Assembly (NCBI RefSeq): GCF_002831645.1
Contig: NZ_CP025117.1
Span: forward strand, 3,921,001 to 3,985,000
Reading direction: 5' to 3'
DNA from: Olleya sp. Bg11-27
GTDB taxonomy: Bacteria > Bacteroidota > Bacteroidia > Flavobacteriales > Flavobacteriaceae
DNA length: 64,000 nt
The translations under genes were made by a program, and so were the position numbers. Shown here one piece after another: positions 25,268 through 35,300 of this stretch. The notes beneath the pieces are model-generated. The model did not search any database and was not told where the DNA came from. It saw nothing but the letters and a program-made list of their open reading frames with translations. Numbering within the stretch: the stretch's first letter is position 1; every line of letters begins with the position of its first letter.

Positions 25268-26992
25268 ATGTTTGAAATCTCACAATTAAAAGAAATGAAG
25301 CTTCCTGAATTACAGGATATGGCTAAAAAACTGAATGTCTCTAAGTTTCGTTCATTAAAAAAATTAGATTTAGTATATCAAATACTAGATAAGCAAGCAG
25401 CAGATCCAAAAGCTGTTTTAGAAGTAAAAAAAGAGGATACTCCTGTTAAGAAAGCCCCTGTAAAAAAGGCCGCACCGGTTAAAGCTGAAACCACTGAAAA
25501 ACCAGTAGCAGCTCCAAAGCCAAAAAGAGCTAGAGTTGTTAAGCCTGCTAAACAAAAGGAAACCACAAGTCAACCTCAATTAGATTTAACACCTGAAACC
25601 GCACCTAAACCTGTCGCTAAAAAGGAGGTTAGTGAGAAGGAAGTGGTCGCAAAAACACCTGCTAAACCACAACCCAAAAAACCGGTTCACAACCATCAAA
25701 AAAACAAACAGACTAACGACAATAAGGACGACAAACAAAGCGATAATAAGCAACCAAATCGTCCAAAACATAACAATCAAAAAAATAGTAACCAGAAAAA
25801 CAGCAATCAAAAAAACGGTAACCAACATAACGGAAACAAAGACAGTCGTAACCGTTATAGAGAACCAGATTTTGAATTTGATGCTATTATAGAAAGTGAG
25901 GGTGTTTTAGACATCATGCAGGATGGTTACGGATTTTTACGCTCTTCTGATTATAACTACTTATCATCACCTGATGATATTTATGTCTCACAATCTCAAA
26001 TTCGTTTATTCGGATTAAAAGTTGGAGATACTGTTCTAGGACAAGTTAGACCTCCAAAAGAAGGCGAAAAATATTTCCCTTTAATTAAAGTCAGCAAAAT
26101 AAATGGTCAAAACCCTAATGTGGTAAGAGACCGTGTTGCTTTTGAGCATTTAACACCATTATTCCCTCAAGAGAAATTTAATATTGCAGAAAAGCAAGCG
26201 ACTATCTCTACAAGAATCATGGACTTGTTTGCACCAATAGGTAAAGGACAACGTGGTATGATTGTATCACAACCAAAAACAGGTAAAACCATGCTTTTAA
26301 AGGATGTTGCCAATGCCATTGCAGCAAATCATCCCGAGGTATACCAAATGATATTACTAATTGATGAGCGTCCAGAAGAAGTAACAGACATGCAACGTAA
26401 TGTTCGTGGAGAAGTTATTGCCTCTACTTTTGACAAGGAAGCACACGAGCACGTAAAAATTGCTAACATCGTTTTAGAAAAAGCAAAACGATTGGTAGAA
26501 TGCGGACACGATGTTGTGATCTTATTAGATTCAATTACGCGTTTAGCTAGAGCATATAACTCTGTACAACCAGCGTCAGGAAAAATTCTTTCGGGAGGTG
26601 TAGATGCTAATGCTTTACATAAACCAAAACGTTTCTTTGGAGCTGCACGTAATATAGAAAATGGGGGATCTCTAACTATTATTGCAACAGCATTAACAGA
26701 AACAGGTTCTAAAATGGACGAAGTAATTTTCGAAGAATTTAAAGGAACAGGTAATATGGAACTACAATTAGATCGTAAAATATCTAATCGTCGTATTTTC
26801 CCAGCTATCGATTTAACATCATCAAGCACACGTCGTGATGATATTTTATTAGATGCTACAACCATCCAACGTATGTGGGTGATGCGTAAATATCTTGCAG
26901 ACATGAATCCTGTAGAAGCTATGGAATTTATAAATGATCGCTTTAGACAAACTAGAAATAACGAAGAGTTTTTAATCTCGATGAATGGTTAA
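25268..26992 (+). CDS. rho: Transcription termination factor Rho with long disordered insert
   Basis: 574 residues against about 420 for the E. coli protein. Residues 1-45 are the helical Rho N domain ([16 protein letters not shown]). Residues about 57-199 are an extra low-complexity insert rich in K, P, Q and N (for example [17 protein letters not shown]). The RNA-binding cold-shock domain starts near residue 200 ([15 protein letters not shown]), then the hexameric ATPase: Walker A SQPKTGKT, Walker [12 protein letters not shown], and [17 protein letters not shown]. It unwinds RNA and ends transcription. The preceding 290 bases form a long leader. Bacteroidota Rho proteins are known to carry such inserts. 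Confidence 0.97.
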   Translation: MFEISQLKEMKLPELQDMAKKLNVSKFRSLKKLDLVYQILDKQAADPKAVLEVKKEDTPVKKAPVKKAAPVKAETTEKPVAAPKPKRARVVKPAKQKETTSQPQLDLTPETAPKPVAKKEVSEKEVVAKTPAKPQPKKPVHNHQKNKQTNDNKDDKQSDNKQPNRPKHNNQKNSNQKNSNQKNGNQHNGNKDSRNRYREPDFEFDAIIESEGVLDIMQDGYGFLRSSDYNYLSSPDDIYVSQSQIRLFGLKVGDTVLGQVRPPKEGEKYFPLIKVSKINGQNPNVVRDRVAFEHLTPLFPQEKFNIAEKQATISTRIMDLFAPIGKGQRGMIVSQPKTGKTMLLKDVANAIAANHPEVYQMILLIDERPEEVTDMQRNVRGEVIASTFDKEAHEHVKIANIVLEKAKRLVECGHDVVILLDSITRLARAYNSVQPASGKILSGGVDANALHKPKRFFGAARNIENGGSLTIIATALTETGSKMDEVIFEEFKGTGNMELQLDRKISNRRIFPAIDLTSSSTRRDDILLDATTIQRMWVMRKYLADMNPVEAMEFINDRFRQTRNNEEFLISMNG

Positions 26993-27013
26993 AAGCTAAC
27001 ACATACATAATAC

Positions 27014-27047
27014 AGAAAAGCCTTAACAATCGTTAAGGCTTTTTTTA
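27014..27047 (+). terminator. Intrinsic terminator of rho
   Basis: AAGCCTTAAC pairs with GTTAAGGCTT around AATC, followed by a run of T. Confidence 0.92.
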
Positions 27048-27300
27048 TGACCTAATATGGCCGACATATGTATCACGTTTATTTTTATTCTAAACGCTAG
27101 CACAACCCATTGAAACCACATCTACAAGCTACATCTTAATACCATAGATAGAAGATTACATAATGATATTATACCCTTCTTAAATAGAGTCAAAATATCG
27201 ATACCGCGTCTCTTCGTACTACTATATTAAAGCTAATACACATAAGAAGTTAATAGAACAACCGTATTTTTATCGGTTTACATCAATTAAAATAAGACAC

Positions 27301-27335
27301 AAAAAAAACGCCTCATATAAATGAAGCGTTTTAAA
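27301..27335 (-). terminator. Intrinsic terminator of rpsT
   Basis: On the minus strand AAAACGCTTCA pairs with TGAGGCGTTTT (one G-U) around a six-base loop, followed by more T. Confidence 0.88.
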
Positions 27336-27354
27336 ATTTTTAAAGTAAAACTAA

Positions 27355-27606
27355 TTACATCGCAGCAACGTGCTTAGATAAACTAGATTTTAAGTTAGAA
27401 GCTTTGTTAGCATGTATAACGTTTTTCTTTGCTAATCTGTCTAACATAGAAACGATAGAAGGAAATAAAGCTTCAGCTTCTTTCTTGTCTTCTAACTCAC
27501 GTAATTTTTTAATTGCATTACGAGTAGTCTTATGTTGGTACTTGTTTAACAAACGCTTAGCTTCGTTACTTCTAATTCTTTTTAAAGTTGACTTGTGATT
27601 TGCCAT
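27355..27606 (-). CDS. rpsT: 30S ribosomal protein S20
   Basis: 83 residues, highly basic and helical: [20 protein letters not shown] is the standard S20 start, with [18 protein letters not shown] near the end. It binds 16S rRNA in the small subunit. It starts 31 bases downstream of tRNA-Glu on the same strand, with no promoter or terminator between, so tRNA-Glu and rpsT appear to share a transcript. Confidence 0.97.
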   Translation of the reverse strand: MANHKSTLKRIRSNEAKRLLNKYQHKTTRNAIKKLRELEDKKEAEALFPSIVSMLDRLAKKNVIHANKASNLKSSLSKHVAAM

Positions 27607-27637
27607 TTTTGTTTCCTTATTTTTTTTATAAAAATTG

Positions 27638-27709
27638 TAGCCCGTAGGGGAGTCGAACCCCTCTTACATGGATGAAAACCATGCGTCCTAGCCGATAGAC
27701 GAACGGGCC
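27638..27709 (-). tRNA. tRNA-Glu(TTC)
   Basis: A 72-base cloverleaf on the minus strand. The acceptor GGCCCGT pairs with ACGGGCT, the anticodon stem CATGG/CCATG encloses TTTTCAT (anticodon TTC), and the T arm is GAGGGG-TTCGACT-CCCCT. CCA is not encoded. It is preceded by two consensus promoters and followed by rpsT. Confidence 0.96.
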
Positions 27710-27727
27710 ATTTAATTATTGAGAGCG

Positions 27728-27758
27728 CAAATATAAAACATATTTTTTAAACTTGCAA
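27728..27758 (-). promoter_or_regulatory. Proximal promoter of tRNA-Glu and rpsT
   Basis: On the minus strand TTG (27756-27758), a 20-base spacer and TATATTTG (27728-27735), a perfect Bacteroidota -33/-7 promoter ending 18 bases before the tRNA. Confidence 0.85.
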
Positions 27759-27807
27759 ACTTTTCAAATAACTTTTAAATAACTTAGCAACGTTGCCATT
27801 GCGGGTG

Positions 27808-27837
27808 CAAATATACAACTATATTTAAGTATTGCAA
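27808..27837 (-). promoter_or_regulatory. Distal promoter of tRNA-Glu and rpsT
   Basis: On the minus strand TTG (27835-27837), a 19-base spacer and TATATTTG (27808-27815), 80 bases upstream of the proximal promoter and in the same direction. It lies between the tRNA and the end of proS. Confidence 0.75.
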
Positions 27838-27866
27838 CAATTTTTATAAAAAAAAACAAAAAAACT

Positions 27867-29345
27867 TTAATAAGCTTTTGCAAATAACACGCGACGTGCT
27901 GATTCTCTGCCAGTAAGCACACAAATTCCTTTTTCAATTTTTCCGTCTAAAGGAAGACATCTAATCGTAGCTTTAGTAATTTCTTTGATTTTATCTTCAG
28001 TTTCTGCCGTTCCATCCCAATGTGCAGAGATAAATCCACCCTTTTCTTCTAAAACTTTTTTAAATTCTTCAAAAGTTTCTACTTCTGTAATGTGTGTATC
28101 TCTATAATCTAAAGCTTTCTTATATAACGTATCTTGTATTTCCGTCATTAAGCCCTCTACCCTATCTGTTAAAGTATCTAATGCAACAACCTCTTTAGTT
28201 AATGTATCACGTCTAGCAAGCTCCACAGTACCGTTTTCTAGATCTCTTGCTCCTATCGCTATCCTTAATGGTACACCTTGCAATTCGTGTTGTGCAAACT
28301 TAGCTCCTGGTCTATACGTATCCCTGTTATCAAACTTAACGGATATGTTTCTACTTCTTAAGTCTGTCATTATACCATTAACAACTTCTGTAATAGCTTC
28401 CAATTGTTCGTCTGTCTTATATATAGGAACAATAACAACTTGGTTTGGTGCTAATTTTGGAGGTAGTACTAATCCATGGTCATCACTATGTGTCATAATT
28501 AATGCTCCCATTAATCTTGTAGATACTCCCCAAGATGTTGCCCATACATATTCTTGCTTCCCTTCTTTTGATGTAAACTTCACATCAAATGCTTTAGCGA
28601 AGTTTTGACCTAAAAAGTGAGACGTCCCAGCTTGTAGTGCTTTTCCATCTTGCATTAAAGCTTCAATACAATAGGTTTCATCCGCTCCAGCAAAACGTTC
28701 ACTTTCTGTTTTCAATCCTTGAATAACAGGAATAGCCATAAAGTCTTCTGTAAACGTGGCGTAAACACCATTCATTAATTCTGCTTCAGCAATCGCTTCT
28801 TGTTTTGTTGTATGCGCCGTATGCCCTTCTTGCCATAAAAATTCTGCTGTACGTAAAAATAAACGTGTACGCATTTCCCAACGTACAACGTTAGCCCATT
28901 GATTGATTAATAGAGGTAAATCTCTATATGATTGCACCCAACCTTTAAAGGTACTCCATATAATAGCTTCACTAGTTGGTCTTACGACTAATTCTTCTTC
29001 AAGCTTAGCATTTGGGTCAACTCTTAGTTTTCCTGGCTTATCTGGATCGTTCTCCAGCCTATAATGTGTAACTACTGCGCATTCTTTGGCAAAGCCTTCA
29101 GCATTCTTTTCTTCTGCTTCAAATAGGCTTTTTGGAACAAATAATGGAAAATAAGCGTTCTGATGTCCTGTTTCTTTAAACTTTTTATCTAATTCTGCTT
29201 GCATTTTTTCCCATATCGCATAGCCATAAGGTTTTATGACCATACAGCCTCTTACTGCCGAATTTTCAGCTAGGTCAGCTTCTACAACCAATTCATTATA
29301 CCATTTGGAATAATTTTCAGCTCTACTTGTTAGTTTTTTACTCAT
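27867..29345 (-). CDS. proS: Prolyl-tRNA synthetase (short, archaeal/eukaryal type)
   Basis: 492 residues of the short class II form without the bacterial editing insert. The start [14 protein letters not shown], motif 2 region [19 protein letters not shown] and motif 3 [19 protein letters not shown] are characteristic. It charges tRNA-Pro in the cytoplasm. This type is normal in Bacteroidota. It is a single gene, divergent from the surface lipoprotein operon. Confidence 0.96.
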   Translation of the reverse strand: MSKKLTSRAENYSKWYNELVVEADLAENSAVRGCMVIKPYGYAIWEKMQAELDKKFKETGHQNAYFPLFVPKSLFEAEEKNAEGFAKECAVVTHYRLENDPDKPGKLRVDPNAKLEEELVVRPTSEAIIWSTFKGWVQSYRDLPLLINQWANVVRWEMRTRLFLRTAEFLWQEGHTAHTTKQEAIAEAELMNGVYATFTEDFMAIPVIQGLKTESERFAGADETYCIEALMQDGKALQAGTSHFLGQNFAKAFDVKFTSKEGKQEYVWATSWGVSTRLMGALIMTHSDDHGLVLPPKLAPNQVVIVPIYKTDEQLEAITEVVNGIMTDLRSRNISVKFDNRDTYRPGAKFAQHELQGVPLRIAIGARDLENGTVELARRDTLTKEVVALDTLTDRVEGLMTEIQDTLYKKALDYRDTHITEVETFEEFKKVLEEKGGFISAHWDGTAETEDKIKEITKATIRCLPLDGKIEKGICVLTGRESARRVLFAKAY

Positions 29346-29446
29346 ATACAGTATTTTGGCACAAAAATTGTGATTATGTTAAATAATAAAATAGTTCAGC
29401 AAAACTAACTATTTTTACAATGTTCAACAATTAAAAACAACACGAT

Positions 29447-30493
29447 ATGAAATTAAATAACTACTTATCTAAAAAATTACCATCGTTTATGGTTCTTACG
29501 GCTGTTTTAGCTTTAAGCTCTTGTGGATCTTATCAATATGTTGGACAAACAAGTGATGGCATTTACGGATCTACTACCGAAAATGCACCACAAGAAGATA
29601 TTGCAATACCAGCAGAAAATAATAACGACTACTATTCCAATTATTTTAAAGAAAAAGCTTTAGAAGCAGAAGTATATAATAGTGAAGATGAAATTTTTAC
29701 AGATATAGATTCTTACCAAGGGTCATATGATGATTCTTTAGAGGAAAATACTCAAAATGCTGGCTGGGGAGCTACCAACGAAAACGTCGTCATTAATGTT
29801 TATGATAGTGGTTATAACAATTATGGATGGGGCTATAACAACTGGGGCTATAACAACTGGGGGTATAATAACTGGGGATACAACAGACCTTGGGGTTATA
29901 ACAACTGGGGATGGAATGCTGGTTTTAACTATGGATATGGTTGGAATAATGGGTTTAATAATCCATATTGGGGACATTCTTATTACGGAAATGGTCATGG
30001 CTATGGCTATAATTACAACCGCGGTTACAACAGAAGAGGTTTGTCTTACAACGCTGGAAGACGCGGAACAAATGCAAGCAGAAACTCTTTATTAAATTCA
30101 AGATTAAATTCAAGAAATACTGTAACTAGATCAAGAACAACTCCTAGAACTAGAGCTAACAGTACAACACCTAGAATTAGAGCTAACAGTACAACACCTA
30201 GAACTAGAGCTAACAGTACAACACCTAGAACTAGAAACAACAGTACAACGCCTAGAACTAGAAACAACAGTACAACACCTAGAACTAGAAACAACAGTAC
30301 AACACCTAGAACTAGAAACAACAGCACAACGCCTAGAACTAGAAATAATAGTACAACTCCTAGAACTAGAACTAATAATTCCACACCAAGAAGCAACAAT
30401 TCTACACCCCGAACAAGTACAACTACAAGAAGTAGTTCTTCAACAAGAAGTAGCTCTTCGTCAAGTAGTAGTTCAAGAAGAGGTAGAGGTTAA
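29447..30493 (+). CDS. Repeat-rich surface lipoprotein
   Basis: 348 residues. The N-terminal signal ends in the lipobox LSSC near residue 26. Residues about 125-190 are an aromatic/Gly/Asn-rich block with NNWGY repeats, and residues 233-304 are eight tandem copies of a nine-residue PRTR(A/N)NSTT unit, followed by a Ser/Arg-rich tail ending SSSSRRGRG. The tail is strongly basic. The fold would be extended or disordered. I recognise no defined domain; flavobacterial homologues of this type often carry vague names. It lies 18 bases upstream of the FadL-type barrel gene, so they are likely an operon and may act together at the outer membrane. Confidence 0.8.
   Translation: MKLNNYLSKKLPSFMVLTAVLALSSCGSYQYVGQTSDGIYGSTTENAPQEDIAIPAENNNDYYSNYFKEKALEAEVYNSEDEIFTDIDSYQGSYDDSLEENTQNAGWGATNENVVINVYDSGYNNYGWGYNNWGYNNWGYNNWGYNRPWGYNNWGWNAGFNYGYGWNNGFNNPYWGHSYYGNGHGYGYNYNRGYNRRGLSYNAGRRGTNASRNSLLNSRLNSRNTVTRSRTTPRTRANSTTPRIRANSTTPRTRANSTTPRTRNNSTTPRTRNNSTTPRTRNNSTTPRTRNNSTTPRTRNNSTTPRTRTNNSTPRSNNSTPRTSTTTRSSSSTRSSSSSSSSSRRGRG
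29831..29875 (+). repeat. 15-bp tandem repeat in the lipoprotein gene
   Basis: Three head-to-tail copies of GGCTATAACAACTGG (the third varies at three positions), encoding G-Y-N-N-W units. Confidence 0.9.
30143..30358 (+). repeat. 27-bp tandem repeat, eight copies, in frame
   Basis: Eight units of 27 bp encode PRTRANSTT (three copies, one with Ile) and PRTRNNSTT (five copies); a degenerate ninth unit follows. The copies differ mostly by single bases, so the array has probably expanded by slippage or recombination while keeping frame. Confidence 0.93.
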
Positions 30494-30511
30494 AATTTAA
30501 AAAAAAGATCT

Positions 30512-32035
30512 ATGAAAAAAATAACTATATTAATTATGGGTATCTTATCCATATCTGTTAGTAATGCACAAAGCATTAGTGACGCCTTACGCTATTCTAG
30601 TGGAGAAATAACTGGAACAGCTCGTTTCCAAAGTATGAGTGGTGCGTTTGGAGCACTTGGAGGAGACTTAAGTGCAATAAGTATTAACCCAGCAAGTTCT
30701 GCTGTTTTCACTACTAGCTATGCTTCATTTTCATTAGGAACCGAAAACAATTCTAACAGTACCAATTATTTTAATGGCACAGACAATTCTTCTAACACTT
30801 CATTAAATTTAAATCAAGGTGGAGGTGTTTTTATATTTAAAAATAGTAACACTGATTCTCCTTGGAAGAAGTTTTCTTTAGCTATGGAGTATGATATCAC
30901 AAAAAATTATGACAACGACTGGAGAGCTAATGGAACAGGAAACACTAGTATTGGTCAATATTTTCTTGCCAATGCACAAGGCTTGCGTTTAGATGAAATA
31001 TCACAATTTCAAGATGAGACGATTTCTGAAGCTTATTCAGAAATAGGAATTGCTTATGGGTATTCCAATCAACAAGCTTTTTTAGGTTATTATTCTTCTA
31101 TTTTAATACCTGACAATGACGACAACGACGGTAACACTTTGTACACGAGTAGTATTTTAGGAAATTCGTTTAAACAAGACTACACGTACTCTGCTACAGG
31201 ATATAATGGAAAAATTAGCTTTAACCTAGGAACACAATATGGAGAAAATACTTATTTTGGATTAAATCTTAACTCTCATTTTTTAAATTACGAACGTTAC
31301 ACTAGTTTTTACGAAACAAATAATAATACAGGCTCATTAGTTAAAGAAGTTTTATTTGACAACACATTGTCTACAAACGGTTCTGGCTTCTCTTTTCAAT
31401 TAGGAGGTATCTTTAAATTAACCAATGAACTAAGAGCTGGAATAACTTACGAATCGCCAACATGGATGACTCTAGAAGATGAAACGACACAATATATTGA
31501 AACACTTGTTTCTGACGATACTAATGGTGATTTTTATCAACCCGTAAACCCAAATGTTTTAAATATATTTGAAAGCTATAGAATACAAACTCCTAGTAAG
31601 ATTACAGGAAGTTTAGCTTATGTTTTCGGGACACAAGGCTTAATAAGCCTTGATTATTCTAGAAAAGATTATAGTAAAACAAAATTTAAACCAACTTCTG
31701 ACCCAAGTTTCAATGCTCAAAATGCTCTAATGGAAAACATGCTAACTGCCGCGTCCACTTTTAAAATTGGTGCAGAATATAAAGTAAAGCAATTTAGTTT
31801 TAGAGGAGGTTACAGAATTGAGGAAAGCCCATATGCTAACGGTACAACTGTTGGTGACTTAACAGGTTATTCTTTAGGTTTGGGTTACAACTTTGGTAAT
31901 ACTAATTTAGATCTAGCATTTAACCAATCAAGACAAGATAGAGATGAACAATTTTTTAATACAGGATTAACAAACCCTGTTATTCTAGACACTAAAATTT
32001 CTAATGTGACCTTAACCTTAGGATTTAGATTATAA
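30512..32035 (+). CDS. OmpP1/FadL-family outer membrane protein
   Basis: 507 residues with signal peptide MKKITILIMGILSISVSNAQ and a beta-rich body ending in NVTLTLGFRL, a terminal aromatic/aliphatic strand as in outer-membrane barrels. The early segment SMSGAFGALGGDLSAISINPAS is typical of FadL/OmpP1 and PorV-like barrels in Bacteroidota. It could be a hydrophobic-compound transporter. It follows the repeat lipoprotein by 18 bases and ends at a terminator. Confidence 0.85.
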   Translation: MKKITILIMGILSISVSNAQSISDALRYSSGEITGTARFQSMSGAFGALGGDLSAISINPASSAVFTTSYASFSLGTENNSNSTNYFNGTDNSSNTSLNLNQGGGVFIFKNSNTDSPWKKFSLAMEYDITKNYDNDWRANGTGNTSIGQYFLANAQGLRLDEISQFQDETISEAYSEIGIAYGYSNQQAFLGYYSSILIPDNDDNDGNTLYTSSILGNSFKQDYTYSATGYNGKISFNLGTQYGENTYFGLNLNSHFLNYERYTSFYETNNNTGSLVKEVLFDNTLSTNGSGFSFQLGGIFKLTNELRAGITYESPTWMTLEDETTQYIETLVSDDTNGDFYQPVNPNVLNIFESYRIQTPSKITGSLAYVFGTQGLISLDYSRKDYSKTKFKPTSDPSFNAQNALMENMLTAASTFKIGAEYKVKQFSFRGGYRIEESPYANGTTVGDLTGYSLGLGYNFGNTNLDLAFNQSRQDRDEQFFNTGLTNPVILDTKISNVTLTLGFRL

Positions 32036-32066
32036 TTAGTACTTCATTTATTTTATAAAACGATAT

Positions 32067-32097
32067 AAAACCTGAACAATGTGTTCAGGTTTTTTTA
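32067..32097 (+). terminator. Intrinsic terminator of the FadL-family gene
   Basis: AACCTGAACA pairs with TGTTCAGGTT around ATG, followed by T-rich sequence. Confidence 0.9.
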
Positions 32098-32334
32098 TGC
32101 TCAAGCCTATAGTAATCAGCAATACCAGACCGTAATTAAAAGCGCATATTATGTTAGTATAATCAGCACTTGTAAAAGTTTAGAAGATTGAATTAAAAGG
32201 AGATAAAACACCTCTCTAGTATTATAAAAACATAGTATCTGAACAGAAGTAAGATGAAAGTCCTAAGATATAGATGGAGAAGCTTTTTTACTTTATAGCA
32301 AAGTTAAGAATTGTTATCAATCTAACGTGAGTAT

Positions 32335-32367
32335 AAAAAAAGCCTGAACAGATGTTCAGGCTTTTTT
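32335..32367 (-). terminator. Intrinsic terminator of the giant T9SS protein gene
   Basis: AAGCCTGAACA pairs with TGTTCAGGCTT around GA, with A- and T-runs on both sides, just past the end of the minus-strand gene. Confidence 0.9.
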
Positions 32368-32396
32368 AGTTATAGTGATTAGGTCACTATTTTAGT

Positions 32397-35300
32397 TTAT
32401 CGCTTTAAGGTAAAGTGTGCCTTAAATTGTTTTTTAGCATTGTTTGGATCGTTTGGCTCTTTATAGTCAACCGTAAACCAATAGTCACTGGTTGGCATTG
32501 GGTTGCCGTTATACGTTCCATCCCATCCTAGTCCTGTTGGACTTAGTTGTTTTAATAACTTTCCATAACGATCAAAGATGTATATCACTGCATCAGGCTG
32601 ATCATCGATTCCGTAAATATTCCAGGTGTCATTAAAACCATCGTCGTTTGGCGTAAAGAAGTGTGGATAATCCATTATAGGGATTGGTAAACTAAACTCT
32701 CCACAACCATTGATATCTCTTACCGTTACAATATGATCTCCTGCGCCAACATCGGTAAAGGTATACGTCCCGTCATTTGGCACATTAACTTCCCATGGTC
32801 CGTCGTCAATACTAAATTCGTATACGGAGCTTCCACTACCTGTTGCAGTGACATAAATATTATGTACGTCTGCAAATGCTTCTGTTAACAACTCTACTGC
32901 TATTGTTGGTGGTTCACTTTCTTCAACTATAGTTGTAGCTACTGTTTGACACATTGTAACACTACTTGAACTAATATCAGTAACAATCACAGAGTAGTTA
33001 CCACCTTGCGTTGGTTCTAAACTATTTCCTGATTCTCCTGGAATAGTGATGTTTTCTAATAACCATTCAAAAGTATAGTCCGTTGTATTTAATCCTGTTT
33101 CGATTATTGGTGCGCTAACCACTTCTGTACCATTAGTGTTGATACATAATAAATAACTTGACTCTAATTCAACCTCTGGTAATGGGTTAACTTGTAAGGT
33201 TAGTTCTGCGGTTTCATAACATATTGAAGTATCAACCATGGTTCCGGTTCCTGAGCCATCATCAATCATCGTATCATTATCTACACGGACATAAATAACT
33301 TGTGGGTTAATTATGTTTTCATATAATAATGGTAAAGCATTTAGTGCTGCATCGGCATCCGCTTGCGTTGCATAGTAACTTACAATATAGTTTGCTGGAT
33401 CTTGTCCATCTAACACCTCTGGATTTTGAGTAACTAAATCAAACTGTGTACTATCGTTTGTAGTATCCCCATCGGTTTCCATAGTGTCATCACATAACTC
33501 GTAAACAATTGGGGCCATATCTGGATTAGCTTGCGCCCCCTCTTGTACCTCGATCGTAAAACTTGTTCTAGCGATACAACCTGTAAGGTTATTGGTAATA
33601 TCTACAGAGATGATTTCTGGGTTGGTCGCATTAGTATAGTTTGATGGATTACCAATAGTAGTACCATCTGCTGCATAAAACGTCAATGTAAAATCTGTAG
33701 CACTTTGTGTTCCTAAGATTTCGTCTGTTTTACTTACTAAATCAAATCCATATTGACCATCACTAAATAACTCGCAATAGATATAATCTTCGATTGGACT
33801 AACCTCTGGTAATGGATTAACGATGATATCAAAACTAACAATGGTATAACAACCTGTTCCTGATGTTCCTATTTCGTCCGTTCCATTTGTTACACGCACA
33901 TAAATAGTTTGTGGGGTAATAGCTACTCCTGGATTTGTTGGATCTTCATTGCTATGCATTGTTGGATCAGCTATTGGCGTTGTCCCCATTAAAGCGTTAT
34001 CTAAATCCGTATAATAACTTAAATGTCTTGGATCACTTGGATTAATACCTTCGCCATTTAATATAACTGCCGCATCTTGAGTTAAATCAAAGAGTTCGAT
34101 TAAATCGTTTGGTCCTACAACAGCAACATCATCACACAACTCGATATTATCTGGATTTTCTAATGGTGTTGGGTTTGGTAACACACGTATAGTTAAGGTT
34201 GTAAATGAGAAACATCCTGTGATAGAATTGGTAACTCTAACATAAACCGTTTGTGGGTTTGCTGGATTAGTACCAACCATCATGTTAGTATATTGTGTTG
34301 GATCTGCAATGACATTAACATCGGCTTGCGCATCTGCTTGTGTTTCATAATACGCGACTATCCAACTCACATTCCCAGCTATGATTTCGTCATTTTTAAC
34401 CGTTAAATCAAAGGTAGCGATGTCATCGTTGTTTTCATAATAATTAGCATCTAACTCGTCACAAATAGCTAATGGTGTTGGCTGTACTAATACTGGAGGA
34501 AATTCGACTATAATTTCAAACTGTCCCGTGGTCACACAACCATTTGTATTACTAACTAATCGGATATAAATGGTTTGAGGATTAGTCACATTGGTATAAT
34601 TACTAGTGTTAACTATTGGACTATTTCCGCTCTCTGCATTTAGTGCTGTAGTATGATACGTTAAAGTAAAATCTGCAGGGTTTTGTGTCCCTAAAATTTG
34701 TGGTGTCATAACGGTATCAAAATCAAATTGATTAAAACCATCATTATTATCATCACACACTATGTAATCGTCTATTGTTATTGGCACAACTGGTGAAGGC
34801 TGCACATCTAATGGTAAAATAACTATTGTAAAACAACCTGTTATATCATTTTCTGCACGTACGTATACATTTTGGTTACTAGGTACAATATTGGTGTATG
34901 GACTAGTTAACGGATTAATGTCGCTAGTGGCATCTGCTTCTGTTTCGTGATAGCTAATACTAACACCTGACTCGCCATTTAAGATACTTATCGTTTGACT
35001 GTCCAAATCGAAAAGAGCAAATCCATCATTATCACTATCACATTCTATTAATGTACTTGGATTAGCTTCTGGCGAAGGGATTGGGTTAACTCTTAAGTTT
35101 AAAGTAATTGTACTAATACATCCTGTCACATTATCTTCTGCTCTTACATAAACTGTTTGTGCATTAGCAGTATTAACATAAGGACTGAAAATTTGATCAG
35201 AAGCGCTACCATTACTTGCTCCCGTTTGAGTAAAGTAATACGTTAATGTAATTCCTGTTTGTCCATTTAAAATTTGTGCATTAGCATCTTCCAAAGTAAA

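Larger units (their letters stand above)
26993..27354. other. Intergenic region between rho and rpsT
   Basis: It contains the rho terminator (27014-27047) and the rpsT terminator (27301-27335). I see nothing recognisable in the 250 bases between them. Confidence 0.6.
32036..32396. other. Spacer between convergent FadL and giant-protein genes
   Basis: It holds two related hairpin terminators, at 32067-32097 and 32335-32367. No recognisable gene lies between them. Confidence 0.6.

Noticed and set aside
25586-25892. Overlapping ORFs in the Rho insert
   Set aside because: They arise from the low-complexity codons of the insert; the Rho frame is continuous.
30143-30358. CRISPR array
   Set aside because: The repeats are contiguous and in frame with no spacers; they encode a protein tail.
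30046-30399. Antisense ORF of 117 residues over the 27-bp repeats
   Set aside because: It is a leucine/valine-rich shadow of the repeat array on the other strand with no start context or signal.
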